This document shows, piece after piece, positions 11,381-22,254 of a stretch of DNA of 64,000 bases. The translations under genes were made by a program, and so were the position numbers. The notes below the pieces were generated by a model. It worked only from the letters and a program-made list of their open reading frames with translations, was not told where the DNA came from and did no database searches. This DNA comes from Chiua virens. Taxonomy: Eukaryota; Basidiomycota; Agaricomycetes; Boletales; Boletaceae. Numbering within the stretch: the stretch's first letter is position 1; every line of letters starts with the position of its first letter. The stretch lies in NCBI GenBank assembly GCA_019787685.1, contig JAHNUO010000025.1, positions 248,001 to 312,000 on the forward strand, written 5' to 3'.

Positions 11381-13355
11381 ATGGTAGCTTCTAGTCATTT
11401 GTTAGGTAGAGGGGATAGTGAAGCAATGTCACCCCCACTATCCCCCAGAGAATTCATGCATCAAACACAACAGTTCATCCAGGGCTGCCTGACAAACCTG
11501 AGCCTAGGTGCACCAGTGAACAAAAAAGGGCTGATGAAGAGGAGATCAGATGCACCAAAGATGTGAAGGAAAAGGTGCTGCAAGATTCCTACCACCAAAT
11601 TTCTGCCCTGCAAGAAAAGATGGTGGAGGAGCAGGTTGCGGCCTTGACCTCAAACCATGCTCCTGTACACCCAAAGCCTTGCCCTCGTGTCTTGCAGAAG
11701 GGCCAGGGAACAAAGAACCCTATGCCACCCTGTGACCCTTGTAAGTGATAAAGTTAGAACATGCAGAAAATAATCACTCAACATCAAATCATAGTCGTCG
11801 GGCTCGAAAATAAATCCAAGGAACATGATGTTCACAAGCTTCTTGTTAGTGTTACGATTTATTTCTTTTCTTTGTTTCACTTGTACTACTTTGCTTCGCT
11901 CGATACCTAGATATCTTCGTACGCTCATCCGTACGCGTTCCACCTTTACGTAACCCCGCCGGCGTCACCTGGTGCTTACTGATTTCCTCGTCATCATCCG
12001 ATGGCATCGTACTTAGTCATTTCATCTTCGTCATCGTCCGTTGCCTTTGCATCGTATGATTCCCTTTTTGGCCTTTCCCGTTCCGCTCTTCTTGGCCACC
12101 CCTTTTGGACATTGTGCACTCCCCTTTTGGCCCTTCGCTCTTCCGCTCTTCTGGCCTACCCCTTTTAGTTACTTGGTCTGTGCACGATTCTCATAGTATA
12201 AATACCTCGCAGCGATACTCATGTACACCAGTCTTGATCTCCACAATCTAGCTGAGTATCTCTGCCTCCACTTGGGAACCCCCCTGTGACCTCCTTGATC
12301 CTTGACCCTCAACACCTACAGCCAACGTCTAGGTACCACCTTGATCACACCCTTGGTCCCTCGGGTATAGATTCCCAACAGGACGCTCTCAGCAACGCCT
12401 GAGTTCCATCTCGTTTCCACTGTTGGCAATACGCTAACAGTAGACCTCCTTGAACTCTTACAGTGCGCCACGTATCAAGTGGTGGTTGTTCGAGTTATCG
12501 CAGCCACTTGATCCTTAGTGCTTTTGCGGCTACACTAGGTCCTACCCAGATCTATCGTAACAGTTAGCATTTGTCATGAGCGGCTGAGAGAGGCAAAGGC
12601 AAACAGTACAAGCAGTGAGTTTCCCGCTGCAATCCGTTCATATGGTACCTCACATACCATCACAGTCAATACAGAGGTCAAAGATGGTAGTCAGGCCACA
12701 GGAACGCAGATGACAACAGACGATGATAGTGATGAGCTGCAGTTCGCATCACAATTTTCGAAGGGTCGTGGTAGAGTACATTCTAAACTTCTAGTGAATG
12801 ACACTGAAGCATCAAGACTGACCGATTCACTCACCTTAGAGGCCACTGTGGCATGAATATGTGGTGGCCAATCTTGAAGAGGTCAAGTCTGCCAGTGACT
12901 GGCTCCCTACTAGTATGAACCGTGACTCGCATAAGCTACAGAAAGGGAAAAGAAAGTGTGACGCACTGAGTGATGGAGAAAAAACAGAGAGAGAGGGAAG
13001 TCAAACGCCCAGCCAGCAGGGTCAGTGGCGCTTTGTGTCAAAGGTCAGCTTGCTGGTGGGTAGAGACCAGCTAGAAAGCTGACACTCACCAAACCCGTCC
13101 CTCAGAGAGTGCAGAAGCCCACTTGGAGCAGAGCAGAGGAGATGGAGATTGAGGATGGATACAAGACAGAGGTATCCAACCTCATGGAGACAGATCCGCC
13201 TGAGTTTGCTCAGGCCAGCCTGGCAGGGCACCATCTCACATCAAAGGTAAGCTTGACATGTCTTATAAAAAAAACTCTGGCCACTCACGAACCCTGAACC
13301 CACAGACTGTCGTAGGTGTCATCGAAGACCACCCAATTAAGATCAAGGCGTTGTA
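11381..13355 (+). pseudogene. Unrecognised multi-exon gene split by a solo LTR
   Basis: I do not recognise the product. Exons can be read from ATG 11381 (or 11427) with a polar N-terminus (SPPLSPREFMHQTQQFIQG) and a short coiled-coil-like stretch (VLQDSYHQISALQEKMVEEQ), across an intron after about 11742. Coding continues through KSKEHDVHKLL and then, after the LTR, SICHERLREAKANSTSSE and DDDSDELQFASQFSKG. Further exons run to about 13082, 13109-13247 and 13303-13355, ending IEDHPIKIKAL and TAG. Coding sense is continuous when the LTR at 11850-12562 is removed. It might be a transposon-associated ORF or a host gene. The stretch 11176-11380 upstream holds nothing recognisable. Confidence 0.45.
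11850..12562. mobile_element. Solo LTR (713 bp) with GTTAG duplication
   Basis: The sequence starts TGTTACGATTTATTTC and ends TCTATCGTAACA (TG...CA with short inverted ends). It is flanked by the 5-bp duplication GTTAG (11845-11849 and 12563-12567). A TATA-like ATAAATACC lies near 12200. No internal retrotransposon sequence remains, so two LTRs have recombined. The insertion falls inside an exon of the surrounding gene. Confidence 0.9.
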
Positions 13356-14056
13356 GAAAAGAAATAATAGGCGATAAGAAGAAAGGTGGGGCGATAGGTT
13401 CGTCCCAAGGGGGGTTATATTTGAAGGAATGATGGATTCAGGTTTGTCTAAGAGTCCTAGAGGCTGCTGAACGATCCGGAATGAAAAGCGGTCAATGAAA
13501 AAGTATCCAGGTGGAGGTGAGGCAATGAGAGTATTGATTCGAGTAGATGAGATGCAGAGGAATGATAGGATGAGGTAAAAGAGAAACTATCCAGCTCACT
13601 CACACACGGGAGAGTAAACAGGAGATCTCCTGAACGCAGAAAGACAATATTTTTGTGTTTGAAACATGGTTTTATAGTCCTGGGCATAACCCAGGACTGT
13701 TAAAGGTAATCCGACCCTAAGTAAGTGTACAGGATCGACGTAGGGTGAGTATGCTAAGAAGGAGTGTCAAACCTTGTAGATGACAAAGAAAGGAAAGGTG
13801 TTAGGATAGTAATGACCCTAATAAGGCCAAATCGAGTAGAACAAGTCAAATCGGATGAAGCGGAATACATACGAAGGAACTGGATTGGATCGCGTTGACT
13901 CAGATTGGACTCGGATTGGATTCAGATGATCTGTAAACGCTAGGAATGAAACCGGGCTGGCACGAAGTCGATGGCAGATAAGACGGGAGGTGATATGACA
14001 TGATGAAGAGCGAGGAAAATGTATCCTACAACCATAGGGAGTATCTAACTCCTACA
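13352..14056. mobile_element. Probable LTR of a second family (TGTAG...CTACA)
   Basis: About 705 bp bounded by TGTAG and CTACA, with an internal TTTTATAGTCCT and AAGTAAGT block that recurs in the sequence at 22255-22742. I could not find a matching target duplication (flanks GGCGT and GCATC), so this may be a rearranged or truncated LTR. No ORF of note. Confidence 0.5.
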
Positions 14057-16075
14057 GCATCTTGATTCCAGCTGAAGGTTTCTAAGAATTCCTCCTGCTA
14101 TCTTGCCATACCCTCCTGTAGGGCATTGGCTTGATAAAACTCTCTTTGAGTTGGGGGGTAATTATTTGTTTCATGTTGTAGGGCAAACTTGTTTCCATCG
14201 TCAAGGTCATCATGTTCCCTTGCTACTTCGTTTGCCCATCTGGAGCACCTATTCAGACTTTCTGTTTCATCTGATGCTGAGGTATATGTGCCTTCTGGCC
14301 ATTTTTCCCCTTCTTCTCTGAAGAGGCAGGCCTTATGCTTTGGCATGGTTGATGCTAGAAACATTGCAATAGCAACATAACCATGCATGGCAGCATGGGG
14401 TGCCTGGTATTCAATTTTGCCTCCCCAGCCTTTTGCATACAGCACTAGCTCATCTGATGGGTTTCGTCCTCTATTCCAGTTAGGATAATCAGGGCATCAT
14501 TCTCTCTCGTATTCCTCCCAAGAGGGGAAACATCCCCCAAGTAGTGTTGCAGTTAGCTCAGCTTCTACTAGCTCTGCTGACTTTGGGGGTGCCCTTCCTC
14601 TTCCTCGGTCAAGGATATCCCTGAGCATAGTGAGGTGTGGTTCAAGCCACTTCTTTCACTCTTTGTGCCATAATGGGCAATCAAGGAGTATGTGGTGAAT
14701 TTCCAACCGATCTTCCTGGAACTCTTTATGACACATAGGGCATGTTTCCTCAGGAAGATGGCTATAGTTCTTTCCTGCAGCTTTTAGGACATCACGTCTA
14801 TGGTGACTTGTACACCAAGCTGAGGTTTGGATTCAGACTAGCCAGATAATGCTGCCACTAAGGTGTGGCATGTGGGCAGCAGCCTTGACGAAGCGTCGGC
14901 TTTCACCAAATTGGCATCTGGTATACATCATGGAGGCCTTGATATGACTTTCTGTAGCAGCATCAAAGGCTCTCTCCAATATGTATAGGCGTAGGTTCTG
15001 ATGTTCATGTGCCTGTGTGACTTCAAGACTCTCTTCTGGGTCATGCAGTGGGCAAGTCAATTTCCCTTCATTTTGAAGGGCTTTAGTGAACCATCGGTGT
15101 TCTAGCTCATCATTTTGGAATGCTCTTTTGGCACCCTTCATGGAGCATGCAGTTTGACTAGACCATGTTCTTTTGCTAGAGTGTAGTCTGTTTTCTTCTG
15201 CTGCTAGAATTGATAGCCAGGTTTTCAGTGTCTTTGCCTTCTGCCACAGTCTGAGATGTAGGTCTGCCATCTGTTCTTCAACTGTGGGTATTCCCAGTTC
15301 CCAAGCAGTGATTTTGGATGCATGTAGATGACTATTGGCTGGCGATCTGTCATATACCGCTCCGTTCTCCATTCCTCTGGATATAACTCTGTTCTCTTAG
15401 ACCATAACTCCAGGTTGATCACCCTCAGGATGCAACTCCGTGATCCCGGACCTCTGTTACGTATATATGTTTCCTCTTTGATTTTAGTACATAACCTGTG
15501 TCTCACTTACAAGCACAGCTCCAGCTTTCTCAGTACCTGACTTACCTCCGGCTATGTAGTTTCCCAATCTTCCGTCTTACTCAGTTTCTTACCAACTCTG
15601 TTACTAATCTCCATTCCACTCCGAGTATATAAACTGTAGTACCCCGACTGTGTACCCTTAGTCTGAATATTAGTTTATGTGTATGACTCACTCCGAACAC
15701 TCCGAGAAGTCCTTGATGGTCTTCACTCCACTCGACTCCACTTCATGTGTTGAGTCCTACATCTACCTCCATTCTCCGCACGTCCGAAATATAGGGACAG
15801 ACTATGACAAGGGTGCACCACATACAGTGAAGCCAAGTCCCGTCCGACGCTACAACTCCGGAGATCCGGAGTTGGCTACCTCCGAGTTGCATGGTCTCTA
15901 ACATGATCCCAAGACCAACCTGAGTGCCTTATTGACTTCAGTTTGTATGATATTGGTTCTTTTCTGACACATTCCCACCCATTCTCCTCCATAGATTCCT
16001 AAGGAGATGATTTTGGATTGAATGACAGCCAGCTTGAGCTCCAATGGATAGTGGAGGTCCTTAAGAAAGGGTCAT
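14057..16075 (-). pseudogene. Non-LTR retrotransposon (LINE) 3' end, decayed and split
   Basis: Reading the minus strand from 16075, the frame gives the end of a reverse transcriptase/thumb region (ELKLAVIQSKIISLG, YGGEWVGMCQKRTN, NKALRLVLG). It is broken by the solo LTR at 15348-15903 and continues SNSHLHASKITAWELGIP and LRLWQKAKTLKTWLSIL. Further down there is a C-terminal zinc-knuckle-like segment (ETCPMCHKEFQEDRLEIHH, then LLDCPLW at about 14690-14740) and a tail to about 14098. Stops occur near 14832, 14660 and 14499. No 5' part (endonuclease, most of RT) is present, as is usual for 5'-truncated LINE copies. Confidence 0.7.
15348..15903 (-). mobile_element. Solo LTR (copy C) of the LTR-A/B family
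   Basis: The 556-bp LTR starts TGTCATATACCGCTCCG and ends CTCTAACA. It is the reverse-oriented relative of the LTRs at 16729-17249 and 20498-21307. Flanking pentamers CGATC (15343-15347) and TGATC (15904-15908) differ by one C-to-T change at a CpG and are taken as the target duplication. The LINE frame continues on both sides, so the LTR landed in an already resident LINE. Confidence 0.85.
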
Positions 16076-16079
16076 TGCA

Positions 16080-16728
16080 TATCAACTAGCGGTCAACCAT
16101 TGGACATCAGCGCTCCCTTCTTTGGCCTAGACATTTGTTCTGCCTATTCTCTCATCGGCCCACCCGTGCATATTGGTCTGTTTCTTGTTTGGCTTACTAC
16201 TCACTATCGGCCTGCATCAAATCAGCCCTTCCATATCCCTCGGGACATCATTCATCAGCCTGCCAATATATATCGCCGTCTATTATCTCGGCCATTCTGT
16301 TCAGCCCCAGTGGAGATCTAATTGGCCTACCCGTTCATCTCACTGCTCACACCCTTGGCCTATCAGTCACTCTCGGACCTCCCTTCATTGACCGACAGGA
16401 TATCTCCTCTATGATTTTCCTTGGCCCCTCCGTCTCTTTTGCCGTTCCATTCATCAGCCCACCCATTGCCATCAGCATTCCCTTGTTGGCCATACTCATC
16501 GGCCCATTGAGATGTCGGCCTGCTTAAAATCGGCCCACTGGTCTGCACTGCAACTCTACATCTACCTTATTTAACTACTAATCTTTACTACATATAGGCT
16601 CGGCCCATCCATCTCATTCGGTTCCCCCACTCTTGCTCAGCCCAACGTCGGCTGGCCATCTCAGACGGCCTATTTGCAACCATTGGCTCCCCATCTTCAT
16701 CAGTGCAGGGTGACTGCAGTATGTGTTT
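16080..16728. repeat. Degenerate CGGCC/CAGCC-rich short repeat tract
   Basis: The tract has many imperfect short units built on (A/T)TCGGCC, CATCAGCC and CCCACCC, spaced about 20-40 bp apart. The ORFs it produces are low-complexity and overlap in several frames, so I read it as non-coding satellite-like sequence. It ends exactly where LTR A starts. Confidence 0.5.
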
Positions 16729-17249
16729 TGTTAGGGACCGTGCGACTCAGAGGTAGCCAACTCTGGATCTCCAGAGTTGTAGCATTGGACAGGACTTGGC
16801 TTCACCGTATGTGGTGCACCCTTGTCACAGTCTGTCCCTATATTTTGGACGTGCGGAGAATGGAGGTAGATGTAAGACTCAACACATAAAGTGGAGTTGA
16901 GCAGAGTGAGTCGTACAAATAAACTAATATTCAGACTAAGGGTACACAGTCAGGGTACTACAGTTTATATACTTGGAGTGGAATGGAGATTAGTAACAGA
17001 GTTGGTAAGAACTGAGTAAGACAGAAGATCAGGAAACTACATAGCCGGAGGTAAGTTGGGTACTGAGAAAGCTGGAGCTGTGCTCGTAAGCGAGACACAG
17101 GTTATGTACTAAAATAAAAGAGGAAACATATATATATAATGGAGGTCCGGGATCACAGAGTTGCATCCTGAGGGTGATTGACCGGGAGTTCACATCTAAG
17201 AGATCCAGAGTTATATCCAGAGGAACGGAGAATGGAGCAGTATATGACA
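16729..17249 (-). repeat. LTR A (3' LTR of the minus-strand element)
   Basis: 521 bp from TGTTAGGGACCGTGCGACTC to GTATATGACA on the plus strand. It aligns along its length with LTR B and LTR C, apart from a deletion of about 32 bp that is present in A only. Confidence 0.85.
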
Positions 17250-17383
17250 GTATTCCCCTTTTAGGCCTGAACCCTTGAAGGCCTTTAGCAAGGAACAATA
17301 GTCAAGTGGAGTCAAAGCACGAACAAAGCGCGAGTGGAGGTGACAGATGTGCAGAGTTTGAATTCAGAGTGTGGGTGACGTGC

Positions 17384-17395
17384 TATGTATATAAG
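17384..17395 (+). promoter_or_regulatory. TATA-like promoter of the antisense ORF
   Basis: TATGTATATAAG lies about 45 bp upstream of ATG 17439, with a pyrimidine-rich leader (GTTTCATTCC) between them. It sits between LTR A and the ORF and faces away from the LTR, which suggests independent transcription opposite to the retrotransposon mRNA. Confidence 0.55.
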
Positions 17396-17438
17396 TCCAG
17401 TGGATAGCTGTTTCATTCCTTAACCATTAATTTCAACC

Positions 17439-18421
17439 ATGTCCAATATCAGCAACATCAAGGAGTGGGACAACACGCGTCTCAAGGAGTGGGACGATGA
17501 CAGCGACAAGCTGTTTGATGCGAAGGTGATGGAGTGGCGACGACAGATGAAGGTGTGGAGAGAAGCGGAGGAGTGGAGGAAGGCGGAGGAAGCTGAGGAG
17601 GTGTGCAAGGCTGAAGAGGCGAGGCATGAGGCAGAGGAGGCAGAGAAAGTGAGGAGGGCTGTGGAGGAGCACGAGGCATGAGAGGTTGAGGAGGCCAAGA
17701 AGAGGGTAAGTGGCGTGGAGGAGCACGAGGCATGAGAGGTTGAGGAGGCCAAGAAGAGGGTAAGTGGCTTGTAATGTCTGGCTTCTGGAGCTGACAGAGT
17801 TAATAGGCCGAGGAGGTCCATGTGGAGCAGAGTGCTCCCAAGGAGAAGGGCAAGGAGAAGAAGAAGGCACAAGGGTTGGAGTGGGAGGCATGTAACAGGT
17901 ATAAGGACCGAGGCCTGGAGTGCGTACTTGGCGCAGGGAGGAAGTCAATGGCTTGCGAGCCTTGTTGAGATGCCAAGGTGAAGTGCGAGAGACCCGGAGA
18001 GGAGGTGATGGAGAAGAAGGTGGGCCGGAGGAAACAGGTGGAGGATTCAGAGGAGGTGCTGAAGTCGAAGAAGAAGGCGAGGACCGAGTCGTCATTCACT
18101 GGTCTGAGCAGGGCTCAGGCCTTGTCTCTCCTGGAGATGTTCGTGCAGGCAGCAGAGTCTTGGGCAGGAGTTGCAAAGCAGATGACGGAGGCCATAAGGG
18201 ATCTTCAAGCAGCGATGAGATCGCAAAACAGGCGTCTGGATTACCAGAACGCTCTGCTATTGAGGCTCGTGGAGCTGAAGGTGGAGGAGGTGTATGGAGC
18301 GAAGTCGGAGGAGTCGGATATCAAGGATGTCGATGTGGAGGTGAGTGAAAAGGAGCTCGCGGAGATGGGCACGGAGGTGGAGACGGGTGACTCGGCGGAT
18401 GCAGAGGGAGAAGTAGAGTAG
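17439..18421 (+). pseudogene. Antisense accessory ORF, coiled coil plus Zn2Cys6-like cluster, copy 1
   Basis: The protein starts SNISNIKEWDNTRLKEWDD, continues as a long Glu/Ala/Lys-rich coiled coil (EEWRKAEEAEEVCKAEEA) and, after an intron (about 17760-17807), a cysteine cluster and a C-terminal helical region (VQAAESWAGVAKQMTEAI; RLDYQNALLLRLVELKVEE) with an acidic end. The cluster matches C-x2-C-x6-C-x10-C-x2-C-x6-C in copy 2. Copy 1 has lost one Cys (CNRYKDRGLEC), has TGA at 17966-17968 where copy 2 has CGA, and carries a tandem duplication of about 55 bp at 17665-17770 that adds stops. Zn2Cys6 clusters are otherwise known from fungal transcription factors, so DNA binding is a guess. Confidence 0.65.
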
Positions 18422-19210
18422 AACATGTACCTATGAAGTTGCAAAAGCAACAAGATACGATTCTTGGAGGAAAACGGAGTGAGCGGAGATGGAAGTGTGA
18501 GGGAATGGGAGGTCCATATCCCTCTCTTAGGCTAGATGTCCCAGCATCTAGCAGCGGAGGTGGATGGAGGGAGTTCGGGGTACGAAGGAGGAGGGATGTG
18601 AGTGCCTTTCAAAGTAATCCAGGAAAAAATGGTATATGTTGCTGAGGTTCCATGGAGTTTTCAATGTCGAGCAAGGAGGGATGACCAGAGTAACCTAGAG
18701 AATCGGAGTAGTAGCTGGAGTTGCCAGAGGGAACACCCAAAGGCACAGAGTCGAGCTCACGTGTTCCCATCCATGTTCAGGTGAACAGAACAAGTTACTG
18801 TCCATAACTTGTCACTCAACAGAGTGTTAGCGAGCGGATCAGTGGTATCCAAGAATCAAGAGAACAGGGGGACCCAATGGAGGTGCACAGAGTGCAGTCA
18901 GAGTGATCATAGGGTAAGGTCGGAGGAGTTATGAGGAGGTCGGGGTAACGGAGATGAGAGTCGGGGTAAACGGAGTTGAGAGTCAGGGTGAATGGAGTTC
19001 TGAGGAGTGGAGGAGTAGGGAGTATCGAGGTGAAGAATCATGTCCTCGAACTCTCTCGGGGTGAAAAGAAAAAGGGAGGTGACCACATAAACTGAAGTTC
19101 ATGAGGTCCAGAGTGTCGAAAAGACTGGATGTGTTGGTTCTGGGTATACTCCTTGTTGTGCAGTAGAAGGTAACACTCCTTCAGAATACACAGAGTCGGG
19201 GGTCGGAGGC
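18422..19210. other. Internal spacer of the LTR element, no recognisable gene
   Basis: The stretch lies between the antisense ORF and the end of gag. Minus-strand reading gives Pro/Ser-rich fragments with stops, and I found no protease, RT or integrase motif. It may be the remnant of the deleted pol region. Confidence 0.4.
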
Positions 19211-20334
19211 TTAGTTGGTGTCCTTGGAGGAGGATGCCGGAGTTGCTCGTGTAGCACGGGGCTTCGCAGAGTGAGAAGTGGACTTGGGGCAGTCCTTAGC
19301 CTTATGTTCTGGGAGGCCACAGAACATACATAGGAAGAGGTCAAAACATCTCTGATGTTCGATGGAGGTGAGTTTACCATCTTTACCGAGTGGTGATTCA
19401 GGTTCTTGGGGTGCAGAGGTAGACTCGACAGAGTCGTCGGAGTCATATTCTTGGTCAGATTCAGAGATGGGAGGTGATGCGGGTGCAGAGTTGCTGGAGG
19501 ATTGCGTGGAGGCACGATTAATCTCGGAGTTGTGCTCCCAATGGCGAGCATCAATAGCTTGTGCCATGTAACGCATTTCAGAGAGTCTTGGGGGTTTGCC
19601 TACACGAGAGATTTCATCTTTGATGCAGTTTGGCAGACCATTGTAGAAATGGGTATGGAGAGCACCTTCTCCATAACCATGGACTTGAGCAGCTAAGCGG
19701 TTAAACTCAACTACATATTTGTTGATTCTTTGTCCATCACTCATGGACAGATCTCAGAGTTCATACTGCGCATCTCTGACCGGATCATGCGGACCAAAGT
19801 TCATCTGGAGTTCCAGAACGAAGTCAGTGTAGTGATCTTTCCAGAGGGGACAGGAGACGGAAGGGTCAGATTTGAGGAGGTCAGGTTCAAACCACTCAAG
19901 GGCAGTTCCTTTCAGATAAGACAGTCCAAATGTGACTTTGGCACGGTCTGAGTGGAAAGCCTTGGGATGGTCCTGGAAGTTCAACTCACATTGAACGAGA
20001 AAAACTTGGAGTTTGTGGGGGCTTGTCCCATCAAACTGATCAGGTTCTCTGACTTTAGTGCGAGGGGAGGAGCTAGAGGAGGGGCGACGAGAGGCGTGAG
20101 TGAGACTTTGGATTGCATTTGTCAATCACCCATAGGTATCGTCAGGGGCGAGTTTAGTTTTGGGGTCAGAGAAGTCATCTCCGGAGTTGGGTTCATCAGA
20201 GGGATGTCCCCTGGAGGAGCCCGGAATACTCGGAGATTGATAATGGGAAGACAGAGTTCACACACCCAGGAATATGGGTGCTTGAGAGGTGGAGAATGCG
20301 ATAAGTCAAGTGGAGAAACCTCGGAAATCTTCAA
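19211..20334 (-). pseudogene. Ty3/Gypsy-type Gag with CCHC knuckle
   Basis: A Pro-rich N-terminus (20334-20122) is separated by a frameshift from the capsid-like part beginning about 20125 (EPDQFDGTSPHKLQVFLVQC, KVTFGLSYLKGTALEWFEPD, FGPHDPVRDAQYEL). A TGA just before the next block (SDGQRINKYVVEFNRLAAQV, FYNGLPNCIKDEISRVGKPP) interrupts the frame at about 19752. The C-terminus has a zinc knuckle CMFCGLPEHKAKDC. The order and motifs are those of fungal Ty3/Gypsy Gag. The product would package element RNA, but this copy is broken at least twice. Confidence 0.8.
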
Positions 20335-20497
20335 TGACTTCAGGAGTTCATTGATGACTGAGGAGGTTTCTGAGGGATTGGATGTGGGTAGTGTCAGATA
20401 GGTTCAAGGTAGAGATACCAGTAGTACTGGTCTGAGGGTGGGTGTGAGAGGACATAGGTTGTGAGGTGACTGATGACAAGAAGTAGTCTGAATATAC

Positions 20498-21307
20498 TGT
20501 TAGGGACTGTGCAACTCGGAGGTAGCCAACTCTGGATCTCTGGAGTTGTAGCGTCGGATGGGACTTGGCTTCACTGTACATCAGCAAACCAACCATTATC
20601 TGGACAGTGCTGGACAGCTCTGGACAGTTTTTGACAGAAAGGTTCCCAACTGTCTAGAACTGGACAGATTTTCGAAAAAAAAATCCTGCCTCTAAACTTC
20701 TTCTCAAAATTTCACAAGGTAAAATTTCCATCAAATGAAGCCAATTGAGATAGTTTTTGTGAGCCTAGACATTGATTTACTTGTGTGGCAAGCCCAAACT
20801 TTCAACAGTGTGAAGGCTGTTCCACTGATGTATGTGGTGTGCCCTTGTCACAGTCTGTCCCTATATTTCGGACATGCAGAGAACAGAGGTAGATGTAAGA
20901 CTCAACACATAAAGTGGAGTCGAGCGGAGTGAAGACCATCAAGGACTTCTCGGAGTGTTCGGAGTGAGTCATACACATAAACTAATATTCAGACTAAGGG
21001 TACACAGTTGGGGTACTACAGTTTATATACTCGGAGTGGAATGGAGATTAGTAACAGAGTTGGTAAGAACTGAGTAAGACAGAAGATCGGGAAACTACAT
21101 AGCCAGAGGTAAGTTGGGTACTGAGAAAGCTGGAGCTGTGCTCGTAAGCGAGACACAGGTTATGTACTAAAATAAAAGAGACAACATATATACGTAACAG
21201 AGGTCTGGGATCACAGAGTTGCGTCCTGAGGGTGATCAACCCAGAGTTCACGTCTAAGAGATCCGGAGTTATATCCAGAGGAACAGAGAACAGAGTGGTA
21301 TATGACA
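20498..21307 (-). repeat. LTR B (5' LTR of the minus-strand element), carrying a small insertion
   Basis: TGTTAGGGACTGTGC to GTATATGACA on the plus strand, 810 bp. Removing the 252-bp insertion and one TA leaves 556 bp, exactly the length of LTR C. Confidence 0.85.
20579..20830. mobile_element. 252-bp TA-flanked MITE-like insertion in LTR B
   Basis: It starts CATCAG and ends CTGATG and is bracketed by TA (20577-20578, 20831-20832). LTRs A and C read straight through the site, so the insertion is certain. It contains three TGGACAG words close together near its left end. The TIR is only about 6 bp, so family assignment is uncertain. Confidence 0.7.
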
Positions 21308-21337
21308 TTTTTGCAACATTCATAAGTACATTCTATT

Positions 21338-22235
21338 CTACTCTACTTCTCCCTCCGCATCTGCCGAGTCACCCATCTCCACCTCCGTGCCCATCTCTGC
21401 AAGCTCCTTTTTGCCCACCTCCACATCAACATCCTCATCATCTGACTCCTCCGACTTCACTCTGTACACCTCCTCCACCTTCAGCTCCACAAGCCTCGAT
21501 AGCAGAGTGTTCTGGTAATCCAGACGCCTGTTTTGCAATCTCATCGCCGCTTGAAGATCCCTTATGGCCTCTGTCATCTGCTTCGCAACTCCTGCCCATG
21601 ACTCCACCGCCTGCACGAATGTCTCTGGGAGAGACAAGGCCTGATCCCTGCTCGGACCAGCGGACAATGACTTGGTCCTCGCCTTCTTCTTTGACTTCGG
21701 CACCTCCTCTGAATCCTCCACCCATTTCCTCTGGCGCACCTTCTTCTCCATCACCTTCTCTCCGGGTCTCTCACACTTCACCTTGGCGTCTCGACAAGGC
21801 TTGCAAGCCGTTGACTTCCTCCCCACACCAAGCATGCACTCCAGGCCTCGGTCCTCACACCTAGTGCATGCCTCCCACTCTGACCCTCGCGCCTTCTCCT
21901 TCTCCTTGCCCTTCTCCTTGGGAGCACTCTGCTCCACATGGACCTCCTCAGCCTATTAACTTCATCAGCTCCAGAAGCTAGACATTGTGAGCCACTTACC
22001 CTCTTCTTGGCCTCCTCGACCTCTCGTGCCTCGCACTCCTCCGCTTTCCTCAGTTCCTCCGCAGCCCTCCTTGCTTTCTCTGCCTCCTCTGCCTCGCGCC
22101 TCGCCTCTTCAGCCTTGCACACCTCCTCAGCTTCCTCCGCCCTCCTCCACTCCTCTGCTTCTCTCCACACCTTCATCCATTGTTGCACTCCTTGAGACAT
22201 GTGTCATCCCACTCCTTGATGTTGCTGATATCGGT
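21338..22235 (-). CDS. Antisense-type accessory ORF, copy 2, with intact Zn2Cys6-like cluster
   Basis: This is the same protein as at 17439-18421, on the minus strand. The N-terminus lacks a clear ATG and begins near ISNIKEWDD at about 22230. The coiled coil (22200-22030) and the second exon (about 21955-21338) are better preserved. The cluster reads CTRCEDRGLEC, then CKPCRDAKVKC, with all six Cys in Zn2Cys6 spacing. The tail is acidic (DSADAEGEVE). It adjoins the 5' end of LTR B directly, so it belongs to another, truncated copy of the element family. About 30 codons of the first exon are missing relative to copy 1. Confidence 0.6.
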
Positions 22236-22254
22236 GAAGGTAATAAATCCCGGC

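Larger units (their letters stand above)
16729..21307 (-). mobile_element. Non-autonomous LTR retrotransposon with antisense accessory ORF
   Basis: Two same-family LTRs in the same orientation (A, 16729-17249; B, 20498-21307) enclose about 3.25 kb. Read on the minus strand, B is the 5' LTR (TGTCATATACC...CCCTAACA) and gag follows it. No reverse transcriptase or integrase can be recognised, and the space is too small for them. A separate ORF on the opposite strand (17439-18421) occupies the 3' part. Flanks are TGTTT and TTTTT, a target duplication with one mismatch at best. The element probably depends on a full-length relative for movement. Confidence 0.75.

Noticed and set aside
16135..16527. 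130-codon hydrophobic ORF
   Set aside because: Sits in a CGGCC short-repeat tract with overlapping ORFs in several frames.
17978..18421. Treating the accessory ORF as a host Zn2Cys6 transcription factor
   Set aside because: Copy 1 lies between paired LTRs, and copy 2 abuts an LTR of the same family, so transposon association is better supported.
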